A stretch of DNA of 64,000 bases from Natronobacillus azotifigens (lineage in GTDB: Bacteria; Bacillota; Bacilli; Bacillales; Amphibacillaceae), in contig NZ_JAPRAT010000001.1 of assembly GCF_026805325.1 (NCBI RefSeq), positions 1-64,000 of the forward strand, read 5' to 3'. Below, one piece after another: positions 8,371 to 16,561 of the stretch. The notes under the pieces are model-generated. The model saw only the letters and a list, made by a program, of their open reading frames with translations, was not told the DNA's origin and searched no databases. Both the position numbers and the translations under genes were made by a program. Numbering within the stretch: the first letter of the stretch is position 1; every line of letters begins with the position of its first letter.

Positions 8371-10540
8371 GAAAAGTCAGAATGTAAATGAGCAGGTTTA
8401 TCGTGTGCAAGGATTTTCCTGCGCAAATTGTGCTGGAAAATTCGAAAAAAACGTAAGAAACCTTTCAGGAGTAAAAAATGCTAAAGTGAATTTTGGTGCA
8501 TCGAAAATCTCAATAACAGGACATGCGTCTTTAGAGGATTTAGAAAAAGCAGGAGCTTTCGAAAATTTGAAACTTACTCCCGAAAAACCGAGGGGATCAT
8601 CGAGTCAAAAGAAAGAAAAATCCGAAGAAAAAGTTCCTTTGTTAAAAAAATACAGCATGTTACTTTATGCAGTTATGTTACTTTTCTTTGGTTTTCTTTC
8701 CTTTTTTGTGAATGGTGAAGAGAATCTGGTGACCATTTTTCTTTTTCTAACCTCCATGCAGGTTGGAGGATACTCTCTTTTCTTTGTTGGATTTAAAAAT
8801 TTGCTACGTTTTGATTTCGATATGAAAACCTTAATGACCGTCGCTGTAATCGGTGGAGCTATTATTGGTGAATGGGCAGAGGTTGCTGTCGTTGTTATTC
8901 TTTTTGCCATAAGCGAAGAAATGGAACGATTTTCGATGGACCAAGCAAGAAATTCCATTCGTTCTCTCATGAATATAGCTCCAAATGAAGCACTCGTAAG
9001 ACGGAATGGTCAGGAAGCAAATATCCCGGTGGATGATATTGTTGTTGGGGATATCATGATCGTAAAACCAGGTCAAAAAATTGCAATGGATGGAATAGTG
9101 GTGAATGGTAATACGGCTGTTAATCAGGCCTCAATAACTGGTGAATCAGTCCCCGTTGAAAAAACAACCCAAGATGAAGTGTTTGCAGGTACGTTAAATG
9201 GAGAAGGTTTAATTGAAGTTGAAATCACGAAGTTAGTTGAAGATACGACAATTGCAAAAATCATTCATCTTGTCGAAGAAGCACAAGGAGAGCGAGCACC
9301 AGCTCAAGCATTTATTGATAAATTTGCAAAATACTATACCCCAGCAATTATAATTATTGCATTGGTCGTTGCTATTTTGCCACCATTATTTTTCGAGGTA
9401 GAATGGTCGTCATGGGTATATCAAGGATTAGCTGTCTTAGTCGTTGGTTGTCCTTGTGCATTAGTAATCTCTACCCCGATATCAATTGTTTCTGCCATAG
9501 GAAATGCTGCAAAACAAGGGGTGCTGATTAAAGGTGGAATCTATCTAGAAGAAATGGGTACTTTAAAAGCTATTGCTTTTGATAAGACGGGTACTTTAAC
9601 GAAAGGTGTTCCTACTGTAACAGATTATGAATTGATCAACGATTCCGTCGATGAAAAAGAAATTTTATCCATTATTACAGCTTTAGAAAATCGTTCCCAG
9701 CATCGACTTGCTTCAGCAATTGTGAAAAAAGCAGAAGTGGAGAATGTGGATTATGAAAGCTTGGAAGTTAAAGATTTTTCTGCGATTACCGGTAAAGGGG
9801 TCCAAGGTGTTATTAATAATAGTACCTACTTTATTGGAAACCCAAAATTATTTGAATCCCTATCGTTGGAGGAAGAGATAATAGATAAAGTTGCTGTTTT
9901 TCAGAAACAAGGAAAAACAACAATGCTAGTTGGAACAGAAAAAGAAATGTTGGCAATCATAGCTGTCGCAGACGAAGTAAGAGATTCAAGCAAAGAAGTA
10001 ATCGAGAAGCTACACAAAGCAGGAATAAAAGAAACCATCATGCTTACTGGAGATAATCAAAGTACCGCCAATGCAATTGGTTCACTTGTTGGTGTGACAA
10101 AAGTGCAGGCAGAGTTAATGCCAGAGAATAAATTACATTTCATGAAACGATTGCGAGCAAGCCATGGCAAGGTAGCAATGGTTGGTGATGGTGTAAATGA
10201 TGCGCCAGCATTAGCAGCAGCTACCGTGGGTATTGCAATGGGAGGGGCTGGAACAGATACGGCATTAGAAACCGCAGATGTGGCCTTAATGGCAGATGAT
10301 TTACGCAAACTGCCATTTGCGATAAAATTAAGTCGTAAAGCATTAAATGTTATTAAAGCAAACATTACGTTTTCGATTGGGATTAAATTGATTGCTTTAT
10401 TATTAGTGATCCCCGGTTGGTTAACCCTCTGGATCGCTATCCTATCTGATATGGGAGCAACTATCATCGTAGCACTAAACAGTATGCGTCTCATGCGGGT
10501 GCCTGTCACCGCCCGGTTTTTGTCGAATGAAAGAGAGTAG
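8363..10540 (+). CDS. cadA: Cd/Zn/Pb-exporting P1B-type ATPase CadA
   Basis: Membrane P-type ATPase that expels divalent soft metals, 725 residues. Visible features: one N-terminal HMA domain with GFSCANC (Cys20, Cys23), membrane helices, the CPC motif in VGCPCALV (363-365), the phosphorylation motif DKTGT (Asp407), and GDGVNDAP of the hinge. The GTG start at 8363 overlaps cadC and has GAGGT upstream. The last residues ([14 protein letters not shown]) are encoded by a copy of the dispersed GGTGCCTGTCACC repeat, so the C terminus appears to have been replaced or extended by repeat insertion. The stop codon lies inside the terminator stem. Confidence 0.93.
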   Translation: MNKKSQNVNEQVYRVQGFSCANCAGKFEKNVRNLSGVKNAKVNFGASKISITGHASLEDLEKAGAFENLKLTPEKPRGSSSQKKEKSEEKVPLLKKYSMLLYAVMLLFFGFLSFFVNGEENLVTIFLFLTSMQVGGYSLFFVGFKNLLRFDFDMKTLMTVAVIGGAIIGEWAEVAVVVILFAISEEMERFSMDQARNSIRSLMNIAPNEALVRRNGQEANIPVDDIVVGDIMIVKPGQKIAMDGIVVNGNTAVNQASITGESVPVEKTTQDEVFAGTLNGEGLIEVEITKLVEDTTIAKIIHLVEEAQGERAPAQAFIDKFAKYYTPAIIIIALVVAILPPLFFEVEWSSWVYQGLAVLVVGCPCALVISTPISIVSAIGNAAKQGVLIKGGIYLEEMGTLKAIAFDKTGTLTKGVPTVTDYELINDSVDEKEILSIITALENRSQHRLASAIVKKAEVENVDYESLEVKDFSAITGKGVQGVINNSTYFIGNPKLFESLSLEEEIIDKVAVFQKQGKTTMLVGTEKEMLAIIAVADEVRDSSKEVIEKLHKAGIKETIMLTGDNQSTANAIGSLVGVTKVQAELMPENKLHFMKRLRASHGKVAMVGDGVNDAPALAAATVGIAMGGAGTDTALETADVALMADDLRKLPFAIKLSRKALNVIKANITFSIGIKLIALLLVIPGWLTLWIAILSDMGATIIVALNSMRLMRVPVTARFLSNERE
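10498..10530 (+). repeat. GGTGCCTGTCACC dispersed repeat, copy 2
   Basis: Core GGTGCCTGTCACC at 10498-10510 followed by GCCCGGTTTTTGTCGAATGA. It lies inside the 3' end of cadA and supplies its C-terminal codons. Other copies are at 7902-7914 (opposite orientation), 38902-38914 and 48403-48415. Confidence 0.8.
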
Positions 10541-10573
10541 CTTTAATCAATTGGAGAGCTACTCTCTTTTTTG
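10531..10573 (+). terminator. Terminator of cadCA
   Basis: Stem AAGAGAGTAGCT / AGCTACTCTCTT with a 14-base loop and a TTTTTT tail. The cadA stop codon TAG is within the left arm. Confidence 0.85.
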
Positions 10574-10611
10574 CTTAGGAAACAAAATTTCAGATTTGTG
10601 AATATTTTTTT

Positions 10612-10772
10612 GAACAGATTGAGTTACGTCCAGTCCGAGCGCCAAAAACCATGCAACTTCATGTAGCAATCTACGATAAGTCATCATCGGTTCGTAAGCA
10701 AAACGTGATTCCTTAATCACGATTGATTCACTCCAGCTGTTACGATTTTAACTGGCACTCTGCACATTTGTT
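10612..10772. repeat. Degenerate dispersed repeat (family 2, copy 1)
   Basis: This stretch of the 10541-11012 gap shares colinear blocks with 44886-45042: GAACAGAT, CAATCTACGATAAGTCATCATCG (imperfect), ATTCACTCCAGCTG and TTTGTTC. No coding potential is seen. It is probably an old mobile-element or repeat relic; nature unknown. Confidence 0.5.
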
Positions 10773-10883
10773 CCAAGATAAGAAAAGTTAAAGATTAGCT
10801 ATATGGATTTTTTAGGTGTTTTTTTAAAAAATAGATGTAAAAGATTTTCTAGTATAACAGTAGGGTATCATCGTGCGAACGAG

Positions 10884-10918
10884 CATAACATATAGTTGGG
10901 ATTCCCGTAGAGTAAGAA
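10884..10918. repeat. Short repeat shared with 13366-13403
   Basis: CATAACATATAG-TTGGGATTCCCGTAG-AGTAAGAA matches CGTAACATATAATGGA-TGGGATTCCCGTAG-AATAAGAA near 13.4 kb. It may be the relic end of an IS200/IS605-type element; that is inference only. The rest of the 10.8-10.97 kb gap shows nothing recognisable. Confidence 0.45.
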
Positions 10919-10979
10919 ATAACAAGTTTAAGCTCTTTACAAAATTCTTACTTTTTAAAAAAACAATTCACAATACAAT

Positions 10980-10996
10980 ATTTGTACTATACAATA
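10980..10996 (+). promoter_or_regulatory. Candidate MarR operator upstream of marR-type gene
   Basis: ATTTGTACTATACAATA is an imperfect palindrome just upstream of the ribosome site. It closely resembles the perfect palindrome at 11773-11789 in front of the permease, suggesting autoregulation plus control of the downstream gene. Confidence 0.6.
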
Positions 10997-11012
10997 AAAA
11001 AGGAGGGATCTT

Positions 11013-11498
11013 ATGGAATCAAACAAAGGAAATAAGAGTATATACTTAGAAAAAAAGGCCACCGACTGCTGTACTGAAGAAGTGGGATCAATGGTTCAGA
11101 AGCTTGTACGAGTGTTGCAAATATTTGAAAGGGATCAAATAAAGCCTTTTGGATTTACAACCACTCAATGCCATGTTCTACTAGAATTGAAAAAGTTCAA
11201 CAAGCTTACCATGAATGAGCTGAGTGAAAGAATGAACTTAAACACCAGTACTATGACTAGAATTATAAATAATCTTGTTAGGGATGGCTATGTACAACGC
11301 TTAAAAGATGAATGGGATAGGAGAATAGTAAAAGTTAAATTAACAGAAGAAGGAATTAATGCTGCACAGAGTTTGGAAGAATCCATTATGGACTATTACA
11401 GAGAAATAGTAAGTAACTTACCAAATGGGAAGGTAGAGGAAGTTCTCAGATCAGTAGAATTATTAGTTGGTGCATTTGATAAAGCAAATCCATTTTGA
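11013..11498 (+). CDS. MarR-family regulator with Cys-Cys motif
   Basis: Winged-helix MarR repressor, 161 residues, start ATG preceded by AAAGGAGGG. The DNA-binding helix is around residues 65-95 (NLNTSTMTRIINNLV) and the wing contains DEWDRRIVKV. An unusual N-terminal extension carries TDCC (Cys19-Cys20), the same motif that occurs in the small peptide encoded next, which suggests thiophilic metal or metalloid sensing. Palindromes matching each other lie upstream of this gene and of the permease. The neighbouring cadCA genes strengthen a metal-resistance theme. The ligand cannot be read from sequence. Confidence 0.8.
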   Translation: MESNKGNKSIYLEKKATDCCTEEVGSMVQKLVRVLQIFERDQIKPFGFTTTQCHVLLELKKFNKLTMNELSERMNLNTSTMTRIINNLVRDGYVQRLKDEWDRRIVKVKLTEEGINAAQSLEESIMDYYREIVSNLPNGKVEEVLRSVELLVGAFDKANPF

Positions 11499-11590
11499 TG
11501 TAAATAAATCATTTTTATAGCCCCTATCAAAGAAACTGTAGAAGTTCAATAGTTCAATACTGACGAAAAACGTAAGAGGGAGGGTGTCAT

Positions 11591-11743
11591 ATGAAAAAAA
11601 AGTTATCATTAAAAGAGCTTTTCAAGCTAGCAAAAGGTACCGACACAGACTGCTGTGACAAGGAAGCAAGCAAAAAAAGCTGTTGCACTTTAAACGAAGT
11701 TGCTAAATCCAATGATACTGGTGATAATCAAAATAAAAACTGA
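11591..11743 (+). CDS. Small Cys-Cys peptide (50 aa)
   Basis: A 50-residue basic peptide starting at the ATG at 11591 with a strong AGAGGGAGGGTG ribosome site. It contains two vicinal cysteine pairs, TDCC (21-22) and KSCC (31-32), in a Lys/Asp-rich context and no membrane segment. Position between a MarR regulator and a COG0701 permease suggests a metal(loid)-binding carrier or chaperone that hands substrate to the permease; this is inference. Vicinal dithiols bind arsenite, mercury and related soft species. I do not recognise a named family. Confidence 0.65.
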   Translation: MKKKLSLKELFKLAKGTDTDCCDKEASKKSCCTLNEVAKSNDTGDNQNKN

Positions 11744-11772
11744 ATATAATATCGAAAAAAATCAAATCTTTT

Positions 11773-11789
11773 ATTTGTATTATACAAAT
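11773..11789 (+). promoter_or_regulatory. Perfect palindrome, candidate MarR operator
   Basis: ATTTGTAT-T-ATACAAAT, a perfect 17-base palindrome in the gap before the permease and similar to the site at 10980-10996. A shared operator ties the regulator and permease into one regulon. Confidence 0.7.
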
Positions 11790-11869
11790 ATTTTATCATG
11801 CAATTAAATTTTGGTTTTTTATAAAAAAATTTAGTGTATATGGGCACCTAAATTGTGAGGAGAGTTATT

Positions 11870-12784
11870 ATGAATGATTTACTTTATGTATTAGAATTTG
11901 TTTTTAATGCTGTTAGAAGTATAGGAGTGTTTTTTATAATAGGAATTTCCATCGCATCTTTAATAAAAACCTTTAAGCTAGATGCACACCTTAAAAAAGT
12001 ATTTGAAGCCAGAAAAGAATCTTCTATTCCTATAGCAGCTGTCACAGGAACAGTTAGTCCGCTTTGCTCTTGTGGAGTTATACCAGCAATTGCTGCACTC
12101 CTGGTAGCAGGGGTACCCTTAGCTCCAATTATGGCATTTTGAATTTCATCTCCTTTAATGGATCCAGAATCTTTTGTACTGACATATGGATTACTCGGTA
12201 AAGAAATGGCAGTAGCAAGGGTAGTGGCTGCTTTATCAATTGGTATAATGGCTGGATATTTCACTCTATATTTGTCTAATAAAGGATTCTTAGAAAATCA
12301 ATTACTAAACAATATAAAAATAACTCATGCAACTACTCGTAATAAAGAGAAGGAATTAGAAAAAAGTCAAATAGCAATTATTAGGTTGTTTCAGTTTCTA
12401 ATAAACTTTAAAAATCTTGGTATTTTTGTTGGTAAATTCATATTAATCGCGTTTGTATTGGAGGCTGTAATGATAATGTATGTGCCAATGGAGTGGGTGG
12501 GAGGAATACTGGGAAGCGATAATCCTTTTGGACCTATACTGGCAGCATTAATAGGTGTGCCTGCATACGCCAGTAGCGTTTCTGCTATGCCCATTATAAG
12601 GGGATTAATGGACCTAGGGATGGATAAAGGTACTGCTCTATCATTTATGGTAGGGGGAGCAACAACATCTATACCTGCAATGGTGGCGGTATATTCATTA
12701 GTAAAGAGAAGAACCTTTTTACTTTATATAACTTTTAGTTTGATTGGAGCCATTCTAGCGGGTTATATCTTTAGACTGTTCTAA
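11870..12784 (+). pseudogene. COG0701/DUF318 permease interrupted by in-frame TGA
   Basis: Multi-spanning permease of the ArsP/DUF318 type, implicated in export of (organo)metal(loid)s. The start is the ATG at 11870 (GAGGAGAG upstream). The conserved CSC motif is present in SPLCSCGVIP (Cys66, Cys68), followed by GVPLAPIMAF. Codon 91 is TGA at 12140-12142, after which the same frame continues for 213 residues with SSPLMDPE and several membrane helices. Trp would fit at this position in the family as I recall it, so a TGG to TGA change is the simple explanation. Read as written it encodes a 90-residue fragment plus an unlinked downstream open frame that starts at an internal ATG (12158). It could be a recent nonsense mutation, a sequencing error or recoding. 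Confidence 0.8.
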
Positions 12785-12920
12785 AGGAAAAATGCTTAAT
12801 TAATGCTTGTTGTAGAATTAATTACAGGAACATAATGGGTGAAGAAATATTGATGCCTCATGACCAATATGAATGAAATGAGAAGTTCATTTGGGGTGTC
12901 ATGACAGTTAAATATTACAG

Positions 12921-13070
12921 ATAGGCGTCCATAAAACACCTGTCTCAAATTAGTGAGCAGAGTTGACTTGTTGAGAGGCGGGGGATAACGGTCGCTAATG
13001 TCCTCTTTCAATCAACTACCAATCAGTAGGGGAAATGTAATGCGTCACTGATTGAAGTGTCGTTTTATCT
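12921..13070. repeat. Diverged copy of the CCCGGAGCAACCGTCC palindromic repeat
   Basis: Most of the 12785-13080 gap is a decayed copy of the element better preserved at 16221-16403 and 60926-61082. Recognisable parts are GGCGTCCATAAAACACC, a GGGGGATAACGGTCGCTA segment, AATCAGTAGGGG and CACTGATTGAAGTGTCG, in the same order as the intact copies. No gene is seen here. Confidence 0.55.
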
Positions 13071-13084
13071 AGTCAAAGTATTGT

Positions 13085-13345
13085 TGAAGCACCATCAATA
13101 TATACTTCAGTTCCCGTAATATGTGTGGAACCATCAGAGGGCAGGAAAATGTACAAGGTCCGCGACTTGTTCTGGTTTCCCTCCTTTTACTTCTAACGGT
13201 TGACTTCTTTTTGGTATTCTGCAGGAATATTTATTTTTTTAAGCTTTTCATCTTCTTTAAATGTATTTTTACCAATATTCGTCTTAATTTGACCAGGACA
13301 AATGATGTTAACACGAATGTGATATGCCGTTGAATCGGGTTCAAT
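13085..13345 (-). pseudogene. C-terminal remnant of a short-chain dehydrogenase
   Basis: On the minus strand the segment IRVNIICPGQIKTNI, followed by a frame change and then THITGTEVYIDGAST, is the C-terminal third of an SDR oxidoreductase (the post-catalytic PG motif and the tail of 3-oxoacyl-ACP-reductase-like enzymes). The catalytic Tyr-Lys and the Rossmann N terminus are absent, and at least one frameshift separates the two parts near 13200. It is clearly a relic; the upstream boundary abuts the short repeat at 13366-13403. Confidence 0.75.
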
Positions 13346-13365
13346 TCGTGTGGCCGAACATAGAT

Positions 13366-13680
13366 CGTAACATATAATGGATGGGATTCCCGTAGAATAA
13401 GAACTACCCATTCACTCGTAACGAGTCTTGTGGGACAACAGGTAACTGTTATTTTTAAGAGTAGGCAGTTAGGAATGGGGCTAGAAGCTGTGTGCGATAA
13501 TACCGCAAGAACGGTTATGAGAGGGGAAGGAACTCAATCCTAATGGAAAGGTTCCCTTCTACGCGACCTTGCTAATTTGGAAAGTGTCACGCTATAGCGT
13601 AACATGACAAGAATTAGCTTGTCACCATCAGCTCCCTACAAAATAGAGCTTCTTATTATTCTTAAATAGAATCGGGTGGT
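13366..13680 (+). repeat. Structured non-coding relic, possibly an IS200/IS605-type 3' end
   Basis: It begins with the TGGGATTCCCGTAG repeat shared with 10.9 kb and continues with many short self-complementary stretches (for example GGAAGGAACTCA...GGTTCCCTTC) and a final AGAGCTTCTTATT...AAATAGAATCGGGTGG. The layout resembles the region after a TnpB gene where the omega RNA lies, but no transposase reading frame is present. Assignment is tentative; a group II intron fragment or another structured RNA is possible. Confidence 0.3.
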
Positions 13681-13694
13681 TTTCCTGAATTATC

Positions 13695-13910
13695 TTATTT
13701 AAGTTCTCCGTGATTGTGGCTTTTTAATGAACCATCTTTGTTTACGCTATCGATTTGTCCATCGATCGTACCTTCCATAAAAGTATCAGAAATTTGTTCA
13801 TGTGTGATCGCTATTCCATCGTCTATCTCATTACTTTCCATAGTTTCAAAAGCATAATCCGTCTTTTTTACCTCTTTGTTCACTGTTCTTTCAACCTCTT
13901 TTTTACTCAT
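13695..13910 (-). CDS. YozQ-like (DUF4025) small protein
   Basis: A 71-residue acidic protein with the segment ITHEQISDTFMEGTIDGQID, which I recognise as the YozQ/DUF4025 type found in Bacillus. The ATG at 13910 is chosen because AAGGAGG precedes it by eight bases; a reading from 13931 would include the ribosome site itself. No signal peptide or membrane segment. Function unknown; related proteins are small and probably cytosolic. It is divergently oriented to the HAD gene. Confidence 0.65.
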   Translation of the reverse strand: MSKKEVERTVNKEVKKTDYAFETMESNEIDDGIAITHEQISDTFMEGTIDGQIDSVNKDGSLKSHNHGELK

Positions 13911-14057
13911 TGGTTTTCCTCCTTTTTTCATGATATCTATAGCTTTTGTAATAGTAGGATAAATATCGAAGCCAAAATTTGCCCACTTTATTACAAGAGA
14001 TCATTTTACCTAATATCTTATCAAATGTTATGATGAGAAGATAAAGGAGGGGAGCGA

Positions 14058-14759
14058 ATGGATACCATAATATTTGATGTCGATGATACACTATACGATC
14101 AAGCGTTATCCTTTCATAAAACGTGTAAGAAAATAATCAAAAAACCTTTAACAGATGACGAAATGGATCAGCTGTACCGAACTAGTCGAAAATATAGTGA
14201 ACTGCTATTTGATCAGAGTGAACAAGGTTTAATTACGGAAAGAGATTGGCAAATCGGGCGCATTATTCATGCTTGCCGAGATTATGACATACCTATGGAT
14301 GAAGAAACAGCAACAGTTTTTCATGAAACCTATGTTGTGGAACAAAAGAACATAACGTTATTTCCAGAAGTGATGATGTTATTAGATATGCTTTTGCAGC
14401 AAGGGAAGCGTCTGGGGATTTTAACGAATGGGGAACACCATCATCAATCGATGAAAATAAAACAACTTGAATTAACGAATTGGATTCCAGAAGAACATAT
14501 TTTTATTTCTGGGGCCATTGGTTATGCAAAACCAAATAAAGAAGTATTTACGTTTATTGAGAAGAAGCTCAACCTTAATCCGGCAGATACAATTTATGTA
14601 GGCGATAATTATGAAAAAGATATTGTCGGTGCAAAGCAAGCAGGCTGGCAAGCAATCTGGATGAATCATCGAAAGAGAAAACTAGCACTAGACGAAGAAA
14701 TCTCCCCTGATCTTGAAGTATTTAACGCAAAAGAACTTTTAAACACTTTTGAAAAATAG
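14058..14759 (+). CDS. HAD-superfamily hydrolase (YjjG/phosphatase type)
   Basis: Cytosolic HAD-IA phosphatase, 233 residues, start ATG with GGAGGGG upstream. Motif I is FDVDDTLYD (Asp7 nucleophile, Asp9 acid/base), motif II is ILTNG around residue 120, the Lys motif is in GYAKPNKEVF, and motif IV is GDNYEKDIVGAKQAGW. The pattern fits 5'-nucleotidase/YjjG-like or phosphoglycolate-type enzymes; substrate cannot be set. Monocistronic by appearance. Confidence 0.82.
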   Translation: MDTIIFDVDDTLYDQALSFHKTCKKIIKKPLTDDEMDQLYRTSRKYSELLFDQSEQGLITERDWQIGRIIHACRDYDIPMDEETATVFHETYVVEQKNITLFPEVMMLLDMLLQQGKRLGILTNGEHHHQSMKIKQLELTNWIPEEHIFISGAIGYAKPNKEVFTFIEKKLNLNPADTIYVGDNYEKDIVGAKQAGWQAIWMNHRKRKLALDEEISPDLEVFNAKELLNTFEK

Positions 14760-14865
14760 AAAACACTAATCTTGAAATTATTCATTGGTTGATAACTTCA
14801 TGAGCAATAAGAATACTCATGATAATCCAATAACCCGTTCATACTAGTGATAGGTGGTGAAGCAG

Positions 14866-15795
14866 ATGTTATGTGAAACGAATAAAGAATTGGATGAATT
14901 AGTGGAAGAAGCAAGGAAATATACGAAAGATGGACAAGTAGCGGATTATATTCCAGCCCTCGGAAAGGCAGATCCTTATGATTTATCTATTGCCATAAAC
15001 TATCCAGACGGTCGTTGTGTATCAGCAGGAGATGTACAGAAAAGGTTTACCCTCCAAAGTACGTCAAAAGTAATAAGTTTAGCTCTTGTATTGATGGATC
15101 GCGGATATGATGAAGTGTTTGAGCATGTTGGAATGGAACCAACAGGTGATCCGTTTAATTCGATTGCTAAACTAGAGAAGATGACGCCAGCCAAACCACT
15201 AAATCCAATGATCAATGCTGGTGCCCTTGTGGTTACGCATATGATAAAAGGTAATTCGGTGCAGGAAAGATTTGATCGTTTATTATCATTTATCCAACAA
15301 TTGGCGAATGATGCCTCGATTGGTTTTAGTGAAGAGATTGCACAATCTGAACTAGAAACGGCTGATCTGAATCGTGCTCTTTGTTATTTCTTGAAACAGC
15401 ATAACCGATTAAATGAAGAGGTAGAAGATCTTCTTAATCTTTATACCAAGCAATGCGCGATTGAAATGAACTGTCTTCATTTGGCACGAATTGGAATGGT
15501 GTTTGCCATGGATGGCATGGATCCAATAACATCGAAACAGCTAATGCCAAAGGAAGTTGCACGTATTTGTAAAACATTTATGGTAACTTGTGGGATGTAT
15601 AATGCTTCTGGAGAGTTTGCAATAAAAGTTGGTATTCCAGCCAAAAGTGGTGTAGCAGGAGGGATTATGGGCGCAGTTCCTGGTAAGTTCGGTATCGGTA
15701 TCTTTGGCCCTGCCTTGGACGATAAAGGAAATAGTATTGCAGGAATGAAATTATTAGAGATGTTATCTAATGATTATCAACTAAGCATGTTTTAA
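14866..15795 (+). CDS. glsA: Glutaminase
   Basis: Serine-dependent beta-lactamase-like glutaminase converting glutamine to glutamate and ammonia, 309 residues, the usual family length. The S-x-x-K motif STSK is at residues 65-68. Other family stretches visible are GKVADYIP-like GQVADYIP, NPMINAGAL and the C-terminal KSGVAGGI. ATG at 14866 is preferred over GTG 14854 because AGGTGG at 14852-14857 is then properly spaced. A hairpin AAGGGTGG/CCCACCCTT follows the stop codon at 15794-15819. Confidence 0.93.
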   Translation: MLCETNKELDELVEEARKYTKDGQVADYIPALGKADPYDLSIAINYPDGRCVSAGDVQKRFTLQSTSKVISLALVLMDRGYDEVFEHVGMEPTGDPFNSIAKLEKMTPAKPLNPMINAGALVVTHMIKGNSVQERFDRLLSFIQQLANDASIGFSEEIAQSELETADLNRALCYFLKQHNRLNEEVEDLLNLYTKQCAIEMNCLHLARIGMVFAMDGMDPITSKQLMPKEVARICKTFMVTCGMYNASGEFAIKVGIPAKSGVAGGIMGAVPGKFGIGIFGPALDDKGNSIAGMKLLEMLSNDYQLSMF

Positions 15796-15828
15796 GGGTG
15801 GTGTTTGTTTCCCACCCTTACTCCAAAA

Positions 15829-16023
15829 TCAAAGCAGGGACTTGAAAAATTCGATCATGACTTTCCCAGGATTATTTCCCCAAAGAAAAGCTAGAGCAAA
15901 AAACAAGAGGGAGCTAAGTATCATAATAAATCCAAGTATTCCGTCAGGTTTCAGTTCATTTGTAACAATTAGTAAGATAATACCAATGATTAAAAAACTA
16001 TAATTCCAATAAATTTTTTTCAT
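15829..16023 (-). CDS. Small two-helix membrane protein
   Basis: A 64-residue protein with two hydrophobic segments (about residues 8-21 and 31-47) separated by NELKPDG, then a hydrophilic tail. GGTGGGG lies six bases before the ATG. It is convergent with glsA. It resembles the many small uncharacterised membrane proteins of bacilli; no family or function is recognised. Confidence 0.55.
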   Translation of the reverse strand: MKKIYWNYSFLIIGIILLIVTNELKPDGILGFIMILSSLLFFALAFLWGNNPGKVMIEFFKSLL

Positions 16024-16220
16024 ATTATCCCCACCTAATCATGTGAATTAAAGAACAATCTATTTTTATTATACATTTATTGTATATCATTAGATATAGT
16101 TAATTCAAAAGAAACAAAATGAAAAGTTTTGTATCTCTTCGTTGGATTATTCATCTGTTCACAGGTACGGAAAGCATGTATTCGGGTTATCAAAAACTTC
16201 ATCGCCTCGACCTGCTAGCT

Positions 16221-16403
16221 TTTATCCCGGAGCAACCGTCCGTAAGACTCCCACTTCAAAACAACGAGAAAATCAAGTTGTTTAAGTGGGAGTAACGGAC
16301 GCTAGCACCCCGAATGGTTGAAGGGCCTTTAGGTCATCCTTTAGGGCTAACAATCAGTGGGGGAATACCTAAAAACCCCCCACTGATTGAAGTTTCACTT
16401 TAT
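16221..16403. repeat. Palindromic dispersed element (family 1, copy A)
   Basis: An about 180-base element with two strong hairpins. Hairpin 1 pairs CGTCCGT-aaga-CTCCCACTT with AAGTGGGAG-ta-ACGGACG. Hairpin 2 pairs CAATCAGTGGGGG with CCCCCCACTGATTG. It starts TTTATCCCGGAGCA and ends GTTTCACTTTAT. A near-identical copy lies at 60926-61082, a deletion derivative at 56704-56759 and a decayed copy at 12921-13070. It holds no reading frame. It may be a non-autonomous palindrome-flanked element of the IS200/IS605 kind, but this is inferred. Confidence 0.75.
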
Positions 16404-16561
16404 TTTACCAACTTTTCAAACATACACTTAAATGTCAATTCCACGAAGAAATATAGATAGGATCAAGCAATCTGGCTCCATGAAAAATGTATGAAATCTA
16501 TCTTTCCATGAAAATTAGCCATTTCTTTCGTATGAAAAAAATAAACAAAGGAGGCGATACC

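Noticed and set aside
10057..10509. Open frame of 150 codons on the minus strand within cadA
   Set aside because: Complementary to conserved cadA coding sequence, low-complexity composition and no ribosome site.
12138..12145. Selenocysteine codon at the internal TGA of the permease
   Set aside because: No hairpin of SECIS type is apparent just downstream and Trp fits the context; kept only as something to check.
12796..13011. 71-codon minus-strand frame
   Set aside because: Lies inside a decayed repeat element and has no recognisable protein features.
13755..14033. 92-codon plus-strand frame across the YozQ-like gene
   Set aside because: Antisense to a better-supported gene and lacks a ribosome site.
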